A DNA stretch of 64,000 nt from Pyrinomonadaceae bacterium (GCA_021463165.1 JAJTWY010000005.1:1-64000), one strand, 5' to 3'. Shown: positions 9,766 through 18,730, counted from the first letter of the stretch. Notes: generated by a model not told the origin, from the sequence alone. A program made the numbers and translations.

Positions 9766-10149
9766 CTAGGATCCGATGCGGACCTTCTCGCGATTTTCGT
9801 TTATCGCGACAAATGTCAGGTCGGCCGATGTGACGAGGACTTTTTGTCCCTTGTTGCCAAACCGCTCTGCTTCTACATCGACATGGACCGTGATCGACGT
9901 GTTTCCGACCCGGAGCGTTTCGGCATAAAAACTTACGAGGTCCCCGATAAAAACGGGTTCGTGAAAGATCACCTCTTTCATTGCGACCGTAACAAAACGC
10001 TCGTGCTTAGTATGCCGAACTGCTTCGACACCGCCGGCGACGTCGATATAGCTTAGGATGATACCGCCGAAAACCGTTCCATGAGCGTTGGTGTCGCGCG
10101 GCATCATCGTAAGGCGTATCGCCGCATCTCTGATCTCTTCTTTTTCCAT
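9766..10149 (-). CDS. Acyl-CoA thioesterase, hotdog fold (YciA-like)
   Basis: 127 residues from the ATG at 10149. An upstream in-frame TTG at 10167 would add six residues. The hotdog-fold signature is clear: NAHGTVFGGIILSYIDVAGGVEAV, followed by FVTVAMKEVIFHEPVFIGDLV. This is the YciA/BFIT class of hexameric thioesterases that hydrolyse short to long acyl-CoA. It lies in a minus-strand run with an alpha/beta hydrolase upstream and truA downstream. A role in fatty acyl-CoA turnover is inferred from the family only. Confidence 0.9.
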   Translation of the reverse strand: MEKEEIRDAAIRLTMMPRDTNAHGTVFGGIILSYIDVAGGVEAVRHTKHERFVTVAMKEVIFHEPVFIGDLVSFYAETLRVGNTSITVHVDVEAERFGNKGQKVLVTSADLTFVAINENREKVRIGS

Positions 10150-10189
10150 AGGGTCCAAATAAATCAACCGCAGATAACACGCACCGGCG

Positions 10190-10825
10190 CTAAGCGGCCA
10201 GTTTTTCTTCAGTCCATTCGCGTATCGTTTCTCTTACCTGATTGAGGTGAGCGTCAAAAAAATGTCCGCAGTTCTCGAATATTTTGACGTCGGCGTGGGG
10301 AATCCGGTCGGTCAAAGACCGGAGACTCTCGACCGAGCAAAACTCGTCCTGATCCCCGTGAAGAAACAGGATCGGCTTCTTCACCGAAACAAGAAAATCG
10401 TAATCCCGATATTTCTCAACAGGCGTGCCGATCGAGATCAGACGTTTAACGCGACTGTCCGCGACGCCGACTTCCATTCCGGTTCGCGAACCGAACGAGA
10501 ATCCTGCCAAGGTCAGATCTTCACCCGGATATTCGGAGTATAGCCATTGGAGCACATCTCGGACGTCTTCGCGGCCGCCTGCGATATCATTATGTTCACC
10601 CGTCGAAGCTCCTACACCGCTGAAGTTGAATCTCAGCGCGGTCAGGCCTGCGTCCATCAGGCCCGCTGCCGCCCGGAAAACCACCTTATTATGCATTGTC
10701 CCCCCTCCCAACGGATGAGGATGGCACACGAGCCCAATGCCGCGACGGTCGCCGACCGGTTCTTTCAGTATCGCTTCGAGCTTTCCGTGCGACGCCGGTA
10801 TGAATAGGTTTCCTTTCGGGTACAT
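10190..10825 (-). CDS. Alpha/beta hydrolase, dienelactone-hydrolase-like
   Basis: 211 residues with no signal peptide. The opening GLVCHPHPLGGGTMHNKVV and FNFSGVGASTGEHN are typical of the bacterial CocE/YfhR-like small hydrolase group. The nucleophile is S110 in LAGFSFGS, with acid D160 in HGDQDEF and base H188 in NCGHFF. The substrate is unknown. It lies upstream of the thioesterase and truA, 40 bases before the thioesterase ATG, and is divergent from the GT-C membrane protein. Confidence 0.88.
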   Translation of the reverse strand: MYPKGNLFIPASHGKLEAILKEPVGDRRGIGLVCHPHPLGGGTMHNKVVFRAAAGLMDAGLTALRFNFSGVGASTGEHNDIAGGREDVRDVLQWLYSEYPGEDLTLAGFSFGSRTGMEVGVADSRVKRLISIGTPVEKYRDYDFLVSVKKPILFLHGDQDEFCSVESLRSLTDRIPHADVKIFENCGHFFDAHLNQVRETIREWTEEKLAA

Positions 10826-10965
10826 AGCGAACTATTGATTCTAGGAGTTGACGTGAGGATAAGCAACGGCAGTTTGATGTTCTGCGCGTAGATATTTAGG
10901 GTGCGTTCGTGATATTTTTTGAGTTTGACCTATCTTTCCGGGCCTCTTGGAAAAGTAATTTTTTA

Positions 10966-12798
10966 ATGGAAGAGATCATAAATGAGACTCCGGAAAAACC
11001 GGAGGAGATCCAAGACAATAAGGGACAGAGCTGGAGCGAGTTTCTCGAGAGCGAAAGGGCCGTTCGGGTGATATACCTGATCTTCGGGTTCATCGCGATC
11101 GCAATGGTGATGTCGTTTCTTCAGTCGCGCACCGATGCGATCTGCTGCGGTGATTGGGATGGGTACTATCACATAAAATGGTCGTCGCTGCTATGGGAGA
11201 ACTTTAGTCAGTTCAAGCGGCTGCCGAGTTTTGAATGGCTGCCCCTGACCGTTCTGAATCCCAACGATTATGCCGATCATCATTTCCTATTTCACCTGCT
11301 TCAAATACCATTTCTTTGGTTTTTTGAGCCGGTAACGGCGGCCAAAGTTTCGACCGTATTCTACGCGACGCTCGCAATATTTTCCTGCTATTGGTTATTG
11401 TTTCGCTACGAGGTCAAACATCAGCTTATCTGGCTCGCGGCCCTGATGGTTTGCTCGAACGCGTTCTTCTACCGGATGAATATGGGCAAGGCCCCGCCGC
11501 TCACGATCATCATTACGATCCTTGGTATCCATTTGCTTTTTCAGCGAAATTACGTTTGGCTTGCGCCGCTGATGTTCGCATTTGTGTGGACTTACAGCCT
11601 TTTCCCGCTGCTGCTTTTTGCGGCGATCATATGGACAGTGATCATCGCCTGGAATGAACGTCGTTTTGAATGGCGGCCATTTGCTTTTACGTTCGGCGGA
11701 ATGGTCGCCGGTAATATCATCAACCCGTATTTCCCGCAGAATCTGGGCCTGTTCTTCGAACATTTCTGGACGAAGTTCAAGATAGGTTCGGATTTTGTCG
11801 TCTCTGTGGGCGGCGAATGGTATCCCTACACAGGGATGGAGTTGCTGATGAATTTCCCGATCGCACTTGCGGCGATGCTGATCGGGTACATTTTATTTGT
11901 TCCCCGTGGCGGAAAACTGCCCAAAAAGGCAGCGTTTTTCCTGATGTTTACGACGATCCTGCTTGCGGCCCAGTTCCGCTCAAAGCGATTTGCCGAGTAC
12001 TTTCCGCCATTTGCCATCTTGTTCGCCGCCTTTGTATTTCAGTCGTTTACCGCCCCGCGGACGCTCGAGCTTCCCGAGGATTTCCAGCGCGATATCGATC
12101 CGTATCTCGACGCACCGGTGCCGACGGAAACTCAGCAGTGGATCGCGTCAGCCAAAGCTGCGGCAGTTTGGGTCGTCGGGATCGCGTTGTTTGTTTTCTG
12201 GTTTTACAACCTGATCGGCCTCCATCGGTTTGGATTTGACGAATCGGGAATGATCGACAATATCCGTACGAATGAACCCGGCGACAAATACCGCCGGGCG
12301 ATGGAGTTTGCGACGGGGCTCGATGAGACCGGAGCAGATAACATCCCGAAAGGCGAGATCATTTTCAACTGCACGTGGGATGATTTTCCGAAGCTGTTCT
12401 TCTACAACACCAAGCACCGCTACGTTTACGGCCTCGACCCGAACTACCTCTATTCGGAGAATCCCGAACTATATACCACGCTAAAAGACCTCACAGAAGG
12501 GAAGATCGATGATCCGGCGCCAGTGATCCGTGATAAATTTGGTGCGAACTATATTTTTGCCGACGCCAAAGAGAACACCGACATGATCGCAAAGGCGCTC
12601 GAAAGCGGCTGGGTCGAGGCGATCTACGAAGACGACGAGGCACGGCTGTTCAAGATAAGGGCGGAGAAGGGCGAACCGCCTGATGAAGCAAAGGACGAAC
12701 CGGAAACGCCGGAAGAAAAGAAGATCCTCGATGAGATCGAGAAGAACGAGAAGCGTGATCCAAACTCGAATCTCGAACCTGACGATGGAGACAATTAG
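10966..12798 (+). CDS. GT-C fold membrane protein, STT3/AglB-like
   Basis: 610 residues from the ATG at 10966; a GTG 57 bases upstream is in frame but gives a less likely N-terminus. About 11-12 hydrophobic segments span residues 33-470. After the first of them comes an acidic motif, GDWDGYYH (D63, D65), with HFLFH further on, matching the first external loop of STT3/AglB/PglB oligosaccharyltransferases and related GT-C enzymes. A later SKRFAEYFPPF motif is also GT-C-like. The C-terminal soluble part (WDDFPKLFFYN to ANYIFAD) resembles the extracytoplasmic domain of this superfamily. A lipid-linked sugar donor is likely; the acceptor is unknown. It overlaps the downstream lipoprotein gene by 14 bases. 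Confidence 0.75.
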   Translation: MEEIINETPEKPEEIQDNKGQSWSEFLESERAVRVIYLIFGFIAIAMVMSFLQSRTDAICCGDWDGYYHIKWSSLLWENFSQFKRLPSFEWLPLTVLNPNDYADHHFLFHLLQIPFLWFFEPVTAAKVSTVFYATLAIFSCYWLLFRYEVKHQLIWLAALMVCSNAFFYRMNMGKAPPLTIIITILGIHLLFQRNYVWLAPLMFAFVWTYSLFPLLLFAAIIWTVIIAWNERRFEWRPFAFTFGGMVAGNIINPYFPQNLGLFFEHFWTKFKIGSDFVVSVGGEWYPYTGMELLMNFPIALAAMLIGYILFVPRGGKLPKKAAFFLMFTTILLAAQFRSKRFAEYFPPFAILFAAFVFQSFTAPRTLELPEDFQRDIDPYLDAPVPTETQQWIASAKAAAVWVVGIALFVFWFYNLIGLHRFGFDESGMIDNIRTNEPGDKYRRAMEFATGLDETGADNIPKGEIIFNCTWDDFPKLFFYNTKHRYVYGLDPNYLYSENPELYTTLKDLTEGKIDDPAPVIRDKFGANYIFADAKENTDMIAKALESGWVEAIYEDDEARLFKIRAEKGEPPDEAKDEPETPEEKKILDEIEKNEKRDPNSNLEPDDGDN

Positions 12799-13240
12799 CC
12801 GATCTCTGATAGTTGTATTGGCTGCACTCTCGGTCGCATTTGCTGCCGGGTGCGGGGCGAACGAGAATATCCTGCGTTCGGGTAAGGACGAACGGGTGTC
12901 GCAGGCCAATATCGAGGCTTCAAAACCTTCCATCGAGAATGACATTGAGGCGATGCGGACCGCCGGATTCACGTTCATCTACGTTCTCCGGCGAAAGGAC
13001 GGTGGCGTGATCGACCCTGAGGATAAGAGCGTCATTCGCCTGCAGACCACGCAGGCGAATCGCCGGGTTTCGGCTGATGACGGTAAGGCCGTCATCGTCG
13101 GGTCAAATTTTCAGCTTGCGCCGCATAATATGGCCGCCATATATCAGCGGTTCGCGGTTGATAACTATTCCCCGGCGCCGGGCCAACCGGCAGTTGCCAT
13201 TCCGCCGGACGTCGTCGCGCCTGAGGCAAGCAGGCAATAG
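12785..13240 (+). CDS. Small lipoprotein of unknown function
   Basis: 151 residues from the ATG at 12785, which overlaps the end of the GT-C gene. The N-terminus (VVLAALSVAFAAGCGANE) reads as a type II signal peptide with cysteine 22 as the likely lipidation site. The rest is a compact alpha/beta-looking domain with FTFIYVLRRKDGGVIDPEDK and a proline/alanine-rich tail. I recognise no family. Position and overlap suggest it is cotranscribed with the GT-C protein and the AI-2E transporter that follows after 9 bases. Confidence 0.72.
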   Translation: METISRSLIVVLAALSVAFAAGCGANENILRSGKDERVSQANIEASKPSIENDIEAMRTAGFTFIYVLRRKDGGVIDPEDKSVIRLQTTQANRRVSADDGKAVIVGSNFQLAPHNMAAIYQRFAVDNYSPAPGQPAVAIPPDVVAPEASRQ

Positions 13241-13249
13241 AACACCAAA

Positions 13250-14434
13250 ATGCAGGATCCAAACCGGCCAACTTTCGAGGATATCCCGTCGCGGCGCGAA
13301 CCCCCGGTGCGGGTACAGATAGAATCGTCTGTCCGTTCGGTGGTCCGTGTTGTGGTCGTGGCGTTGCTCATCCTCTTTTTTGCGGGGTATTTACAGACGA
13401 TCATCAGCTCGATCGCGTCTCTGGTCTTTCTGATCGTGCTCTCGGTCTTCTTTGCGTACCTCATCGATCCGCTCGTCAAGGTGATACGGAAGCCCTTCAA
13501 GGTTCGCAACCTTGAGCGAATAATGCCTCGTTCGCTCGCGATCGTGGTGGCTTATCTATTTGTATTTACGATAGTTGGCGTCGTGATCGCCAATATCGCG
13601 CCGAGGGTTGCGGATCAGGCAAAGGAATTCGGCTCGAATCTGCCGGCTTATGCACAGGCCCTTAAGACCCGCTACAACGAGGTTGGTCAACGTATCGATC
13701 GGCTGCGTATCCCTGACGAGGTTCAGGCTGAGATCAATAAAAAGGTCACGGACATCGGTTCATCGATCACAGCGTCGCTGGGCTCTGCCTTGCTCGCATC
13801 GGTTACATATATTCCGTGGCTTTTGCTCGTGCCGATCCTCGCGTTCTTCTTCCTGAAGGATGTCAATCAATTTCGTCTTGGGATCCTGAGGATGTTTCCC
13901 GCAGGCCGCTGGCGCTATCGGGCCGAGGTCGTTATGGCGGACGTCAACACGACGCTGGCGGCCTACACGCGGGCCCAATTGATCTCCTGCATCATCATTG
14001 GCGTCATCTGCACAGCCGGGTTCTACCTGATCGGGTTGAAATACGCTCTTTTGCTTGGGATATTGGCCGGGGTCTTCGAGTTTGTGCCGCTCCTCGGTCC
14101 GCTCGCGATAGCCGTGATCGTGACGACGACCGCGGCCGCTTCCGACGATCCGTGGAATGCACTCTACGTAGCTCTCTTTCTGATCGTACTGCGAGTGATC
14201 CACGACTATTACACATATCCGCGGATCGTCCGCGGCGGTATTCATATGCATCCGCTGGCCATTATCCTGTCCGTTCTCGCTGGTGAGCAGGTTGCGGGGA
14301 TCCCCGGTGTTTTCCTGTCGATCCCGATCGTTGCCATAGCTACTGTGTTTTATCGTCACATCTTGGCACATCAAGGCCGCCGCGGCTTGGTTTCAGGGTG
14401 GCTCGAGAATACCGAAACGGAGGAAAAGGCCTAG
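13250..14434 (+). CDS. AI-2E family transporter (PerM/YhhT-like)
   Basis: 394 residues with about eight membrane segments: two near residues 37-65, one at about 93-115, and the rest in the C-terminal half (SCIIIGVICTAGFYLIGL, LLGILAGVFEFVPLLGPL). The GxxEFVPLLGP motif and the C-terminal PRIVRGGIHMHPLAIILSVLAGEQ are diagnostic of the UPF0118/AI-2E family. Members export small molecules or act as antiporters, and the substrate cannot be assigned. It lies in a tight plus-strand run with the lipoprotein upstream and the 46-residue membrane peptide directly downstream. Confidence 0.92.
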   Translation: MQDPNRPTFEDIPSRREPPVRVQIESSVRSVVRVVVVALLILFFAGYLQTIISSIASLVFLIVLSVFFAYLIDPLVKVIRKPFKVRNLERIMPRSLAIVVAYLFVFTIVGVVIANIAPRVADQAKEFGSNLPAYAQALKTRYNEVGQRIDRLRIPDEVQAEINKKVTDIGSSITASLGSALLASVTYIPWLLLVPILAFFFLKDVNQFRLGILRMFPAGRWRYRAEVVMADVNTTLAAYTRAQLISCIIIGVICTAGFYLIGLKYALLLGILAGVFEFVPLLGPLAIAVIVTTTAAASDDPWNALYVALFLIVLRVIHDYYTYPRIVRGGIHMHPLAIILSVLAGEQVAGIPGVFLSIPIVAIATVFYRHILAHQGRRGLVSGWLENTETEEKA

Positions 14435-14575
14435 ATGTCGCCGCTTGCCTGGCTGGTAGTTTTCTTTTTCATTCTTTTGTTCATCAGCATCCTGGTCTAT
14501 GTGCTGGTCGTCAAGTTTTTCTATTGGGGCGACAAGAAAGAGGGCCCACCTCCACGGCAGAAACTGGACCGATAG
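14435..14575 (+). CDS. 46-residue single-span membrane protein
   Basis: This short gene starts at ATG 14435, immediately after the stop codon of the AI-2E transporter, with GGAGG at 14420-14424 as a plausible ribosome binding site. The product begins MSPLAWLVVFFFILLFISIL, one long transmembrane helix, and ends in a short charged proline-containing tail (GDKKEGPPPRQKLDR). The coupling suggests a small accessory subunit of the transporter or of the GT-C system. No family is recognised, and its short length makes it easy to miss. Confidence 0.6.
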   Translation: MSPLAWLVVFFFILLFISILVYVLVVKFFYWGDKKEGPPPRQKLDR

Positions 14576-14587
14576 GGAATGTTCCGC

Positions 14588-15595
14588 CTATTTCTCGGCA
14601 ACCAGCAGCGACCCAAATGCTTCGGCATTGTCGATCTTGGTCTCGATCGCTGCTACCAGATAAGGCATCTCGAAGTTGAGCTCAGTCAGCTTTACGGCAT
14701 CCTTCGCCGTTGTCAAAAGGACATCAGCGCCAGCTTCCCGAGCTTCGTCCTGGATCGATAACATATCTGCCGGCGTGTATCGATGATGATCCTTGAAGGT
14801 TCGGGTTCCGGCGATTATCACTTGTTGGCGCCCAAGCTGATCAAAGAAAGCCTGCGGATTTCCAATGCCGCAGAAGGCAAAAGCCCGGCGGCCGGCGATC
14901 TTAGCTTCGCAACCATCCTTTTCGAGTATCTTTACATCGTTGGCAGCGGCGAATAATTGCGCGTCCGGTGCAATCGTGGAGATCTGCGATCTCAGATCTT
15001 CGATCACATCCTCGGCGACGAGATCTGAACGGGTGATAACGATGACGTCCGCGCGGTTTAGATTTGCTGGCGGCTCGCGGAGACGGCCGTCGGGCAGCAT
15101 TCTTCCGCAACCAAAAGGGTTTGTCGCATCGATGCAGACGATATCGATATCGCGTTTTGCCCTGCGATGCTGGAATCCGTCGTCAAGCACGAACACCGTT
15201 ACGCCGAACTTCCGCTTCGCCCATTCCGCGGCTGAAACCCGGTCGGCATCTGCGATCACAAGCGCCCTGCCGAGCAGCTTCGCGGCAAGCTCGTATGGCT
15301 CATCGCCAGCCTCGTCCTGTTCGGCGACTATCTCTTTCATGTTCGATACCAGAACACGCCTCGTCGGGTCACGCCGCCCATAACCGCGGGTGAGAATGCA
15401 GACCATCTCGCCGCGCTCAGCGAGTAGCTCGGCAATGTAGGCGACAAGGGGCGTTTTGCCGGTGCCGCCGGTCGTAATATTCCCGACGCTGATCGTGTGG
15501 GCTCCGAGGTCGAATGTTTCGAGGACACCGTTGTCATAAAGGCGATTTCTCGCATTCATCACACCGCCGTAAAGTTTGCCGAGAAACGAGAGCAT
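14588..15595 (-). CDS. lpxK: Tetraacyldisaccharide 4'-kinase
   Basis: 335 residues from ATG 15595. An in-frame TTG at 15679 would extend it by 28 residues into trpD. It phosphorylates the 4' position of the lipid A precursor at the inner membrane. The P-loop lies in GNITTGGTGKTPLVAYIAELL, the GYGRRDP motif follows, and DDGFQHRRAKRDIDIVC contains the catalytic aspartate and the DGFQH motif. Presence of lpxK shows the organism makes lipid A, hence an LPS outer membrane. It lies immediately downstream of trpD on the minus strand. Confidence 0.95.
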   Translation of the reverse strand: MLSFLGKLYGGVMNARNRLYDNGVLETFDLGAHTISVGNITTGGTGKTPLVAYIAELLAERGEMVCILTRGYGRRDPTRRVLVSNMKEIVAEQDEAGDEPYELAAKLLGRALVIADADRVSAAEWAKRKFGVTVFVLDDGFQHRRAKRDIDIVCIDATNPFGCGRMLPDGRLREPPANLNRADVIVITRSDLVAEDVIEDLRSQISTIAPDAQLFAAANDVKILEKDGCEAKIAGRRAFAFCGIGNPQAFFDQLGRQQVIIAGTRTFKDHHRYTPADMLSIQDEAREAGADVLLTTAKDAVKLTELNFEMPYLVAAIETKIDNAEAFGSLLVAEK

Positions 15596-15653
15596 CGAAC
15601 TGTTTGGTGGATAGTGCCCAAGTAGAAACCGAGTCAGCTCATTCTTGGCCTTT

Positions 15654-16733
15654 TCATTTCTTGTTCGTGACCTGAACAAGCCGCTCCAGTTTATTCTGGG
15701 CCTGGCCGCTGTCGATTGACTGTTCGGCGAGGCGAGCCGCGTGAAGTGGATCTTGAGCGAGCCCTCCGATCACGAGTGCGGTTGCGGCATTAAGCACCAC
15801 CAATGAGCGGGCTTCGTCGCGCCGACGGCTGGCCAGAACTTCTTTAATTATCGCGGCGCTCTCTTTTGGTGTTGCTGCTTTCAGATGATCGATCGGCCCC
15901 GCCTTCAGGCCAAAATCCTTGGGTGCAACAACATACGAGCGGACCTCACCATTCTTGACCGCCGCAACATGTGTCCTGCCGGCAAGCGTGATCTCATCGA
16001 GTCCGTCTTCGCCGTGGACGACCCATGCAAGTTCCGTCTTCAGCATTGCCAGGGCATGTGCCACCGGGAGTACAAGCGACTTGTGCCAAACCCCGATCAC
16101 CTGTCGCGAGACTGTTGCGGGGCTAGCCAGCAACCCGAGGACATTCAAACACGTCCTTATGCCCAAACGGCTGCGAACGTCAGCCACCCGACGCAATTCC
16201 GGATGAAACTTTGGAGCCGATAGAAAGCAGAGGCCGGTATTCAGGCTGCTCTGCGCCGCAGCCGCATCGTCGGCGATCTTTACGCCGAGTTCGGTCAGAA
16301 CATCGCTGCTGCCCGTCTTGCTCGTCACTCCGCGATTGCATTGTTTTACTATCGTCAGTCCTGCGCCTGCCGCGACGATGCCGGCGGCGGTCGAGACGTT
16401 GAACGTCTTTGTGTGCGACGATCCGGTTCCCGCAATATCGATCGATCCGCGAGGTACGCGGACCTTAACGGCAAGCTCACGGATGGCGGCCGCCATTCCG
16501 GCAAGTTCCTCGGCTGTCTCGCCTTTTGCTGTAAGGGCTGTCAGTGCGGCGGCGATCTGGATCGAACCGACATTGCCGCTCGTCATCGATCGGATAAACT
16601 CGGATGCTTCCGCAAATGAGAGGTCGTCGCCACGCATGAGCTTGACCAAATGCGGAAACAGGTCCGTTTCGGCCTTCGCACTCGTCGCGGTGGATGGAGC
16701 GGATCTTAACCAATCTGAACGTGTCGATGGCAT
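15654..16733 (-). CDS. trpD: Anthranilate phosphoribosyltransferase, variant active-site loops
   Basis: 359 residues, slightly longer than usual because of an N-terminal extension rich in Ser and Ala. The fold-level motifs of TrpD are present: LGIRTCLNVLGLLASP, AWVVHGEDGLDEI and the C-terminal LVLNAATALVIGG. Two conserved PRPP/anthranilate loops are altered. The usual GTGGDG region reads DIAGTGSSHTKTFNVSTAAG, and the usual KHGNRxxSxKSGSAD loop reads KQCNRGVTSKTGSSDVL. It sits downstream of a trpG-like amidotransferase, which supports a role in tryptophan synthesis. The loops leave room for a different acceptor. Confidence 0.88.
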   Translation of the reverse strand: MPSTRSDWLRSAPSTATSAKAETDLFPHLVKLMRGDDLSFAEASEFIRSMTSGNVGSIQIAAALTALTAKGETAEELAGMAAAIRELAVKVRVPRGSIDIAGTGSSHTKTFNVSTAAGIVAAGAGLTIVKQCNRGVTSKTGSSDVLTELGVKIADDAAAAQSSLNTGLCFLSAPKFHPELRRVADVRSRLGIRTCLNVLGLLASPATVSRQVIGVWHKSLVLPVAHALAMLKTELAWVVHGEDGLDEITLAGRTHVAAVKNGEVRSYVVAPKDFGLKAGPIDHLKAATPKESAAIIKEVLASRRRDEARSLVVLNAATALVIGGLAQDPLHAARLAEQSIDSGQAQNKLERLVQVTNKK

Positions 16734-16836
16734 AACTGCGGGTCTCTCTACGAAAAGTCAGGAAGTAGAACCGTGATCGAGCAATCGGGAATCAGAATAT
16801 GTTCCTCAGTCCTTGCGACGTTGCGCCAAATATCCC

Positions 16837-17403
16837 TCATAGCTCCAGAAAATTCTTCAAGAGACGCTTTCCATGTTCCGTAAGGATCGATTCGGGATGA
16901 AACTGCACACCCTCGATCTTCTTGTTTCGATGCCGAAGCCCCATCACAAGCCCATCGGGTGATTCCGCCGAGATCTCAAGAGTCTCGGGCAGGCCTTCAC
17001 GGTCAACGATCAGCGAGTGGTATCTACCGGCCGCAAATCCATCAGGAATATCCGCGAAGATCGATTGTCCGTCGTGTCGGATCTCGACCGGTTTGCCGTG
17101 GACGGGTTCAGGGGCACGGACAACCTTCCCGCCGTAGAATTGTCCTATCGCCTGATGCCCGAGACAGACGCCGAGGATCGGCAGTCTTCCTTCGAACCGC
17201 TCGATCACACCGAGTGAAATGCCCGCCGTGTCGGGTGTGCCGGGGCCGGGGGAGATCAAGATGCGGTTCGGCCGCAGGCCGCTCTCGACCTCGTCAACTG
17301 ACACTTCATCATTCCGAACGACGCGCATATCTTCGCCCAGCTCGCCTAGGTACTGAACGAGATTGTAGGTAAACGAGTCGTAATTATCGACAACAAGCAA
17401 CAT
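16837..17403 (-). CDS. trpG: Anthranilate/aminodeoxychorismate synthase glutaminase subunit
   Basis: 188 residues, a class I glutamine amidotransferase. The triad is C80 (ILGVCLGHQAIG), H169 and E171 (VQFHPESIL). The opening MLLVVDNYDSFTYNLVQYLGE and the SPGPGTP oxyanion strand are typical of TrpG/PabA. It supplies ammonia to a chorismate-using synthase partner (TrpE or PabB), which is not in the window. Adjacency to trpD favours tryptophan synthesis, but many organisms share one subunit between the tryptophan and folate pathways. Confidence 0.93.
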   Translation of the reverse strand: MLLVVDNYDSFTYNLVQYLGELGEDMRVVRNDEVSVDEVESGLRPNRILISPGPGTPDTAGISLGVIERFEGRLPILGVCLGHQAIGQFYGGKVVRAPEPVHGKPVEIRHDGQSIFADIPDGFAAGRYHSLIVDREGLPETLEISAESPDGLVMGLRHRNKKIEGVQFHPESILTEHGKRLLKNFLEL

Positions 17404-17410
17404 CTTCGAA

Positions 17411-18193
17411 CTACGTCAAACTCGTGCCCAATAGCCATGAACCGCCGTCAACAACCAGCGTTACGCCGGTTACATAGTTTGCGGCGTCGGACGCGAGGAA
17501 CAGCGCTGCGTTCTCGATGTCCGCGATGCGTCCGAAACGGCCGACGGGGATCTTGCGCATCATTTTCTCCTTCAATTCCGGCATTAGGAGCCGCTTCATT
17601 CCCTCGGTGTCTTCGATCGGGCCCGGGGCGATCCCGTTGACGCGGATGCCGTGGCGGCCCCATTCGACCGAGAGGTTTCGCGTGATCGCATCTACACCGG
17701 CTTTTGCCGCCGAGACGTGTATCTGCATGGGCGTGGCGAGATAATGGAGCGTGGCCGAGATGTTCAGGATCTGGCCTTTTGACCTTTTCAACTCCTCGAA
17801 CGAAGCGCGACAGACATTGAAGGTTCCCTTCGTATCGATATCGACTACCGTGCCGAATCCGTTTGCCGAGAGCTGTTCGGCGGCGCAGAGAAAATTGCCC
17901 GCGGCGCCGTTCACGACGATGTCGATCTTTCCGTAATGTTCCACGGTCTTCGCTATTGCAGCTTCGACCGCGTCGAAGTCGCGAACGTCGGCGGCGACCG
18001 CGAAACACTCGCCCCCGAAGCCCTCGACCGTGGCCTTCATTCCTGCGAGATTTTCTTCCTTGCGGCTCGTGATCGCGAGCTTTGCACCGTGCTCGGCAAA
18101 TGCCCGGGCCACACCGCCTGTAATTCCGGTCCCGCCGCCGGTCACGAACGCGACCTTGCCCTGTAAGATATTCTCGGCAAACAGTTTTTTCAT
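17411..18193 (-). CDS. SDR oxidoreductase, 2,4-dienoyl-CoA-reductase-like
   Basis: 260 residues from ATG 18193; longer in-frame starts upstream have no support. The Rossmann motif is TGGGTGITGGVARAFAE and the NAAGN motif is NGAAGNF. In place of the usual YxxxK, the active-site helix reads QIHVSAAKAGVDA, with His where most SDRs carry Tyr. The same pattern (HxxxAK, preceded by ISATL) is known in peroxisomal-type 2,4-dienoyl-CoA reductases, and the C-terminal GPIEDTEGMKRL also fits that group. It probably reduces unsaturated acyl-CoA intermediates with NADPH. It ends 7 bases before the trpG-like start. Confidence 0.87.
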   Translation of the reverse strand: MKKLFAENILQGKVAFVTGGGTGITGGVARAFAEHGAKLAITSRKEENLAGMKATVEGFGGECFAVAADVRDFDAVEAAIAKTVEHYGKIDIVVNGAAGNFLCAAEQLSANGFGTVVDIDTKGTFNVCRASFEELKRSKGQILNISATLHYLATPMQIHVSAAKAGVDAITRNLSVEWGRHGIRVNGIAPGPIEDTEGMKRLLMPELKEKMMRKIPVGRFGRIADIENAALFLASDAANYVTGVTLVVDGGSWLLGTSLT

Positions 18194-18355
18194 ATTGGTT
18201 CGGATTTTAGCACAGGAGGCCGACGGCCTGCGAGGTTCCGAAAAAAGCCGCATGAGTACTGTAAACACCCTCTCATTTTTCTGGAAATTCGAACCTGTTT
18301 AATATATTTTAACATTAGGGGCGTGTCTGCCTCTTCTCCCGCGAAGAATAGATAC

Positions 18356-18670
18356 ATGTCCATCGGAAACAAACTATATCTGAATAGTGCGAAAAAGCAG
18401 GGATCGGTCGAGATCGATCAGCAGTTGAGCCGGCTCGAGGACGATATCCGCAAATTGAAGATAGATTTTGATATCTATTTCAACGGAGCGACGAAGCGTC
18501 CCCCGCTCGAAGCTCGTGCACGACTCGAAGCCAGTATCAAACGCATGGCCGATAATCGGAACATGAGTTTTGCTCAGCGCTACTACATGAATACGCTGGT
18601 CTCCCGATTCACGTCGTATCGAGAGCTTTGGCGTAGAACTCTCCGCGCCAAAGGCGAAGAACTAACCTAG
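18356..18670 (+). CDS. Small charged coiled-coil protein of unknown function
   Basis: 104 residues from ATG 18356; a GTG at 18323 is an alternative start. The sequence is highly helical and charged (DQQLSRLEDDIRKLKIDFDI, then ARLEASIKRMADNRNMSF) with no signal peptide or membrane span. The phrases FDIYFNGATKRPP and FAQRYYMNTLVSRFTSYREL look conserved rather than random. I have a general memory of similar short proteins in Acidobacteriota and delta-proteobacteria, with no assigned function. An AT-rich stretch at 18299-18312 upstream could hold a promoter. Confidence 0.65.
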   Translation: MSIGNKLYLNSAKKQGSVEIDQQLSRLEDDIRKLKIDFDIYFNGATKRPPLEARARLEASIKRMADNRNMSFAQRYYMNTLVSRFTSYRELWRRTLRAKGEELT

Positions 18671-18730
18671 AAGATCTCTCCGACTGAAAAGCTCCTACCA
18701 CTGACTTGCCGGAGACCGCCCCCGGGGAAG

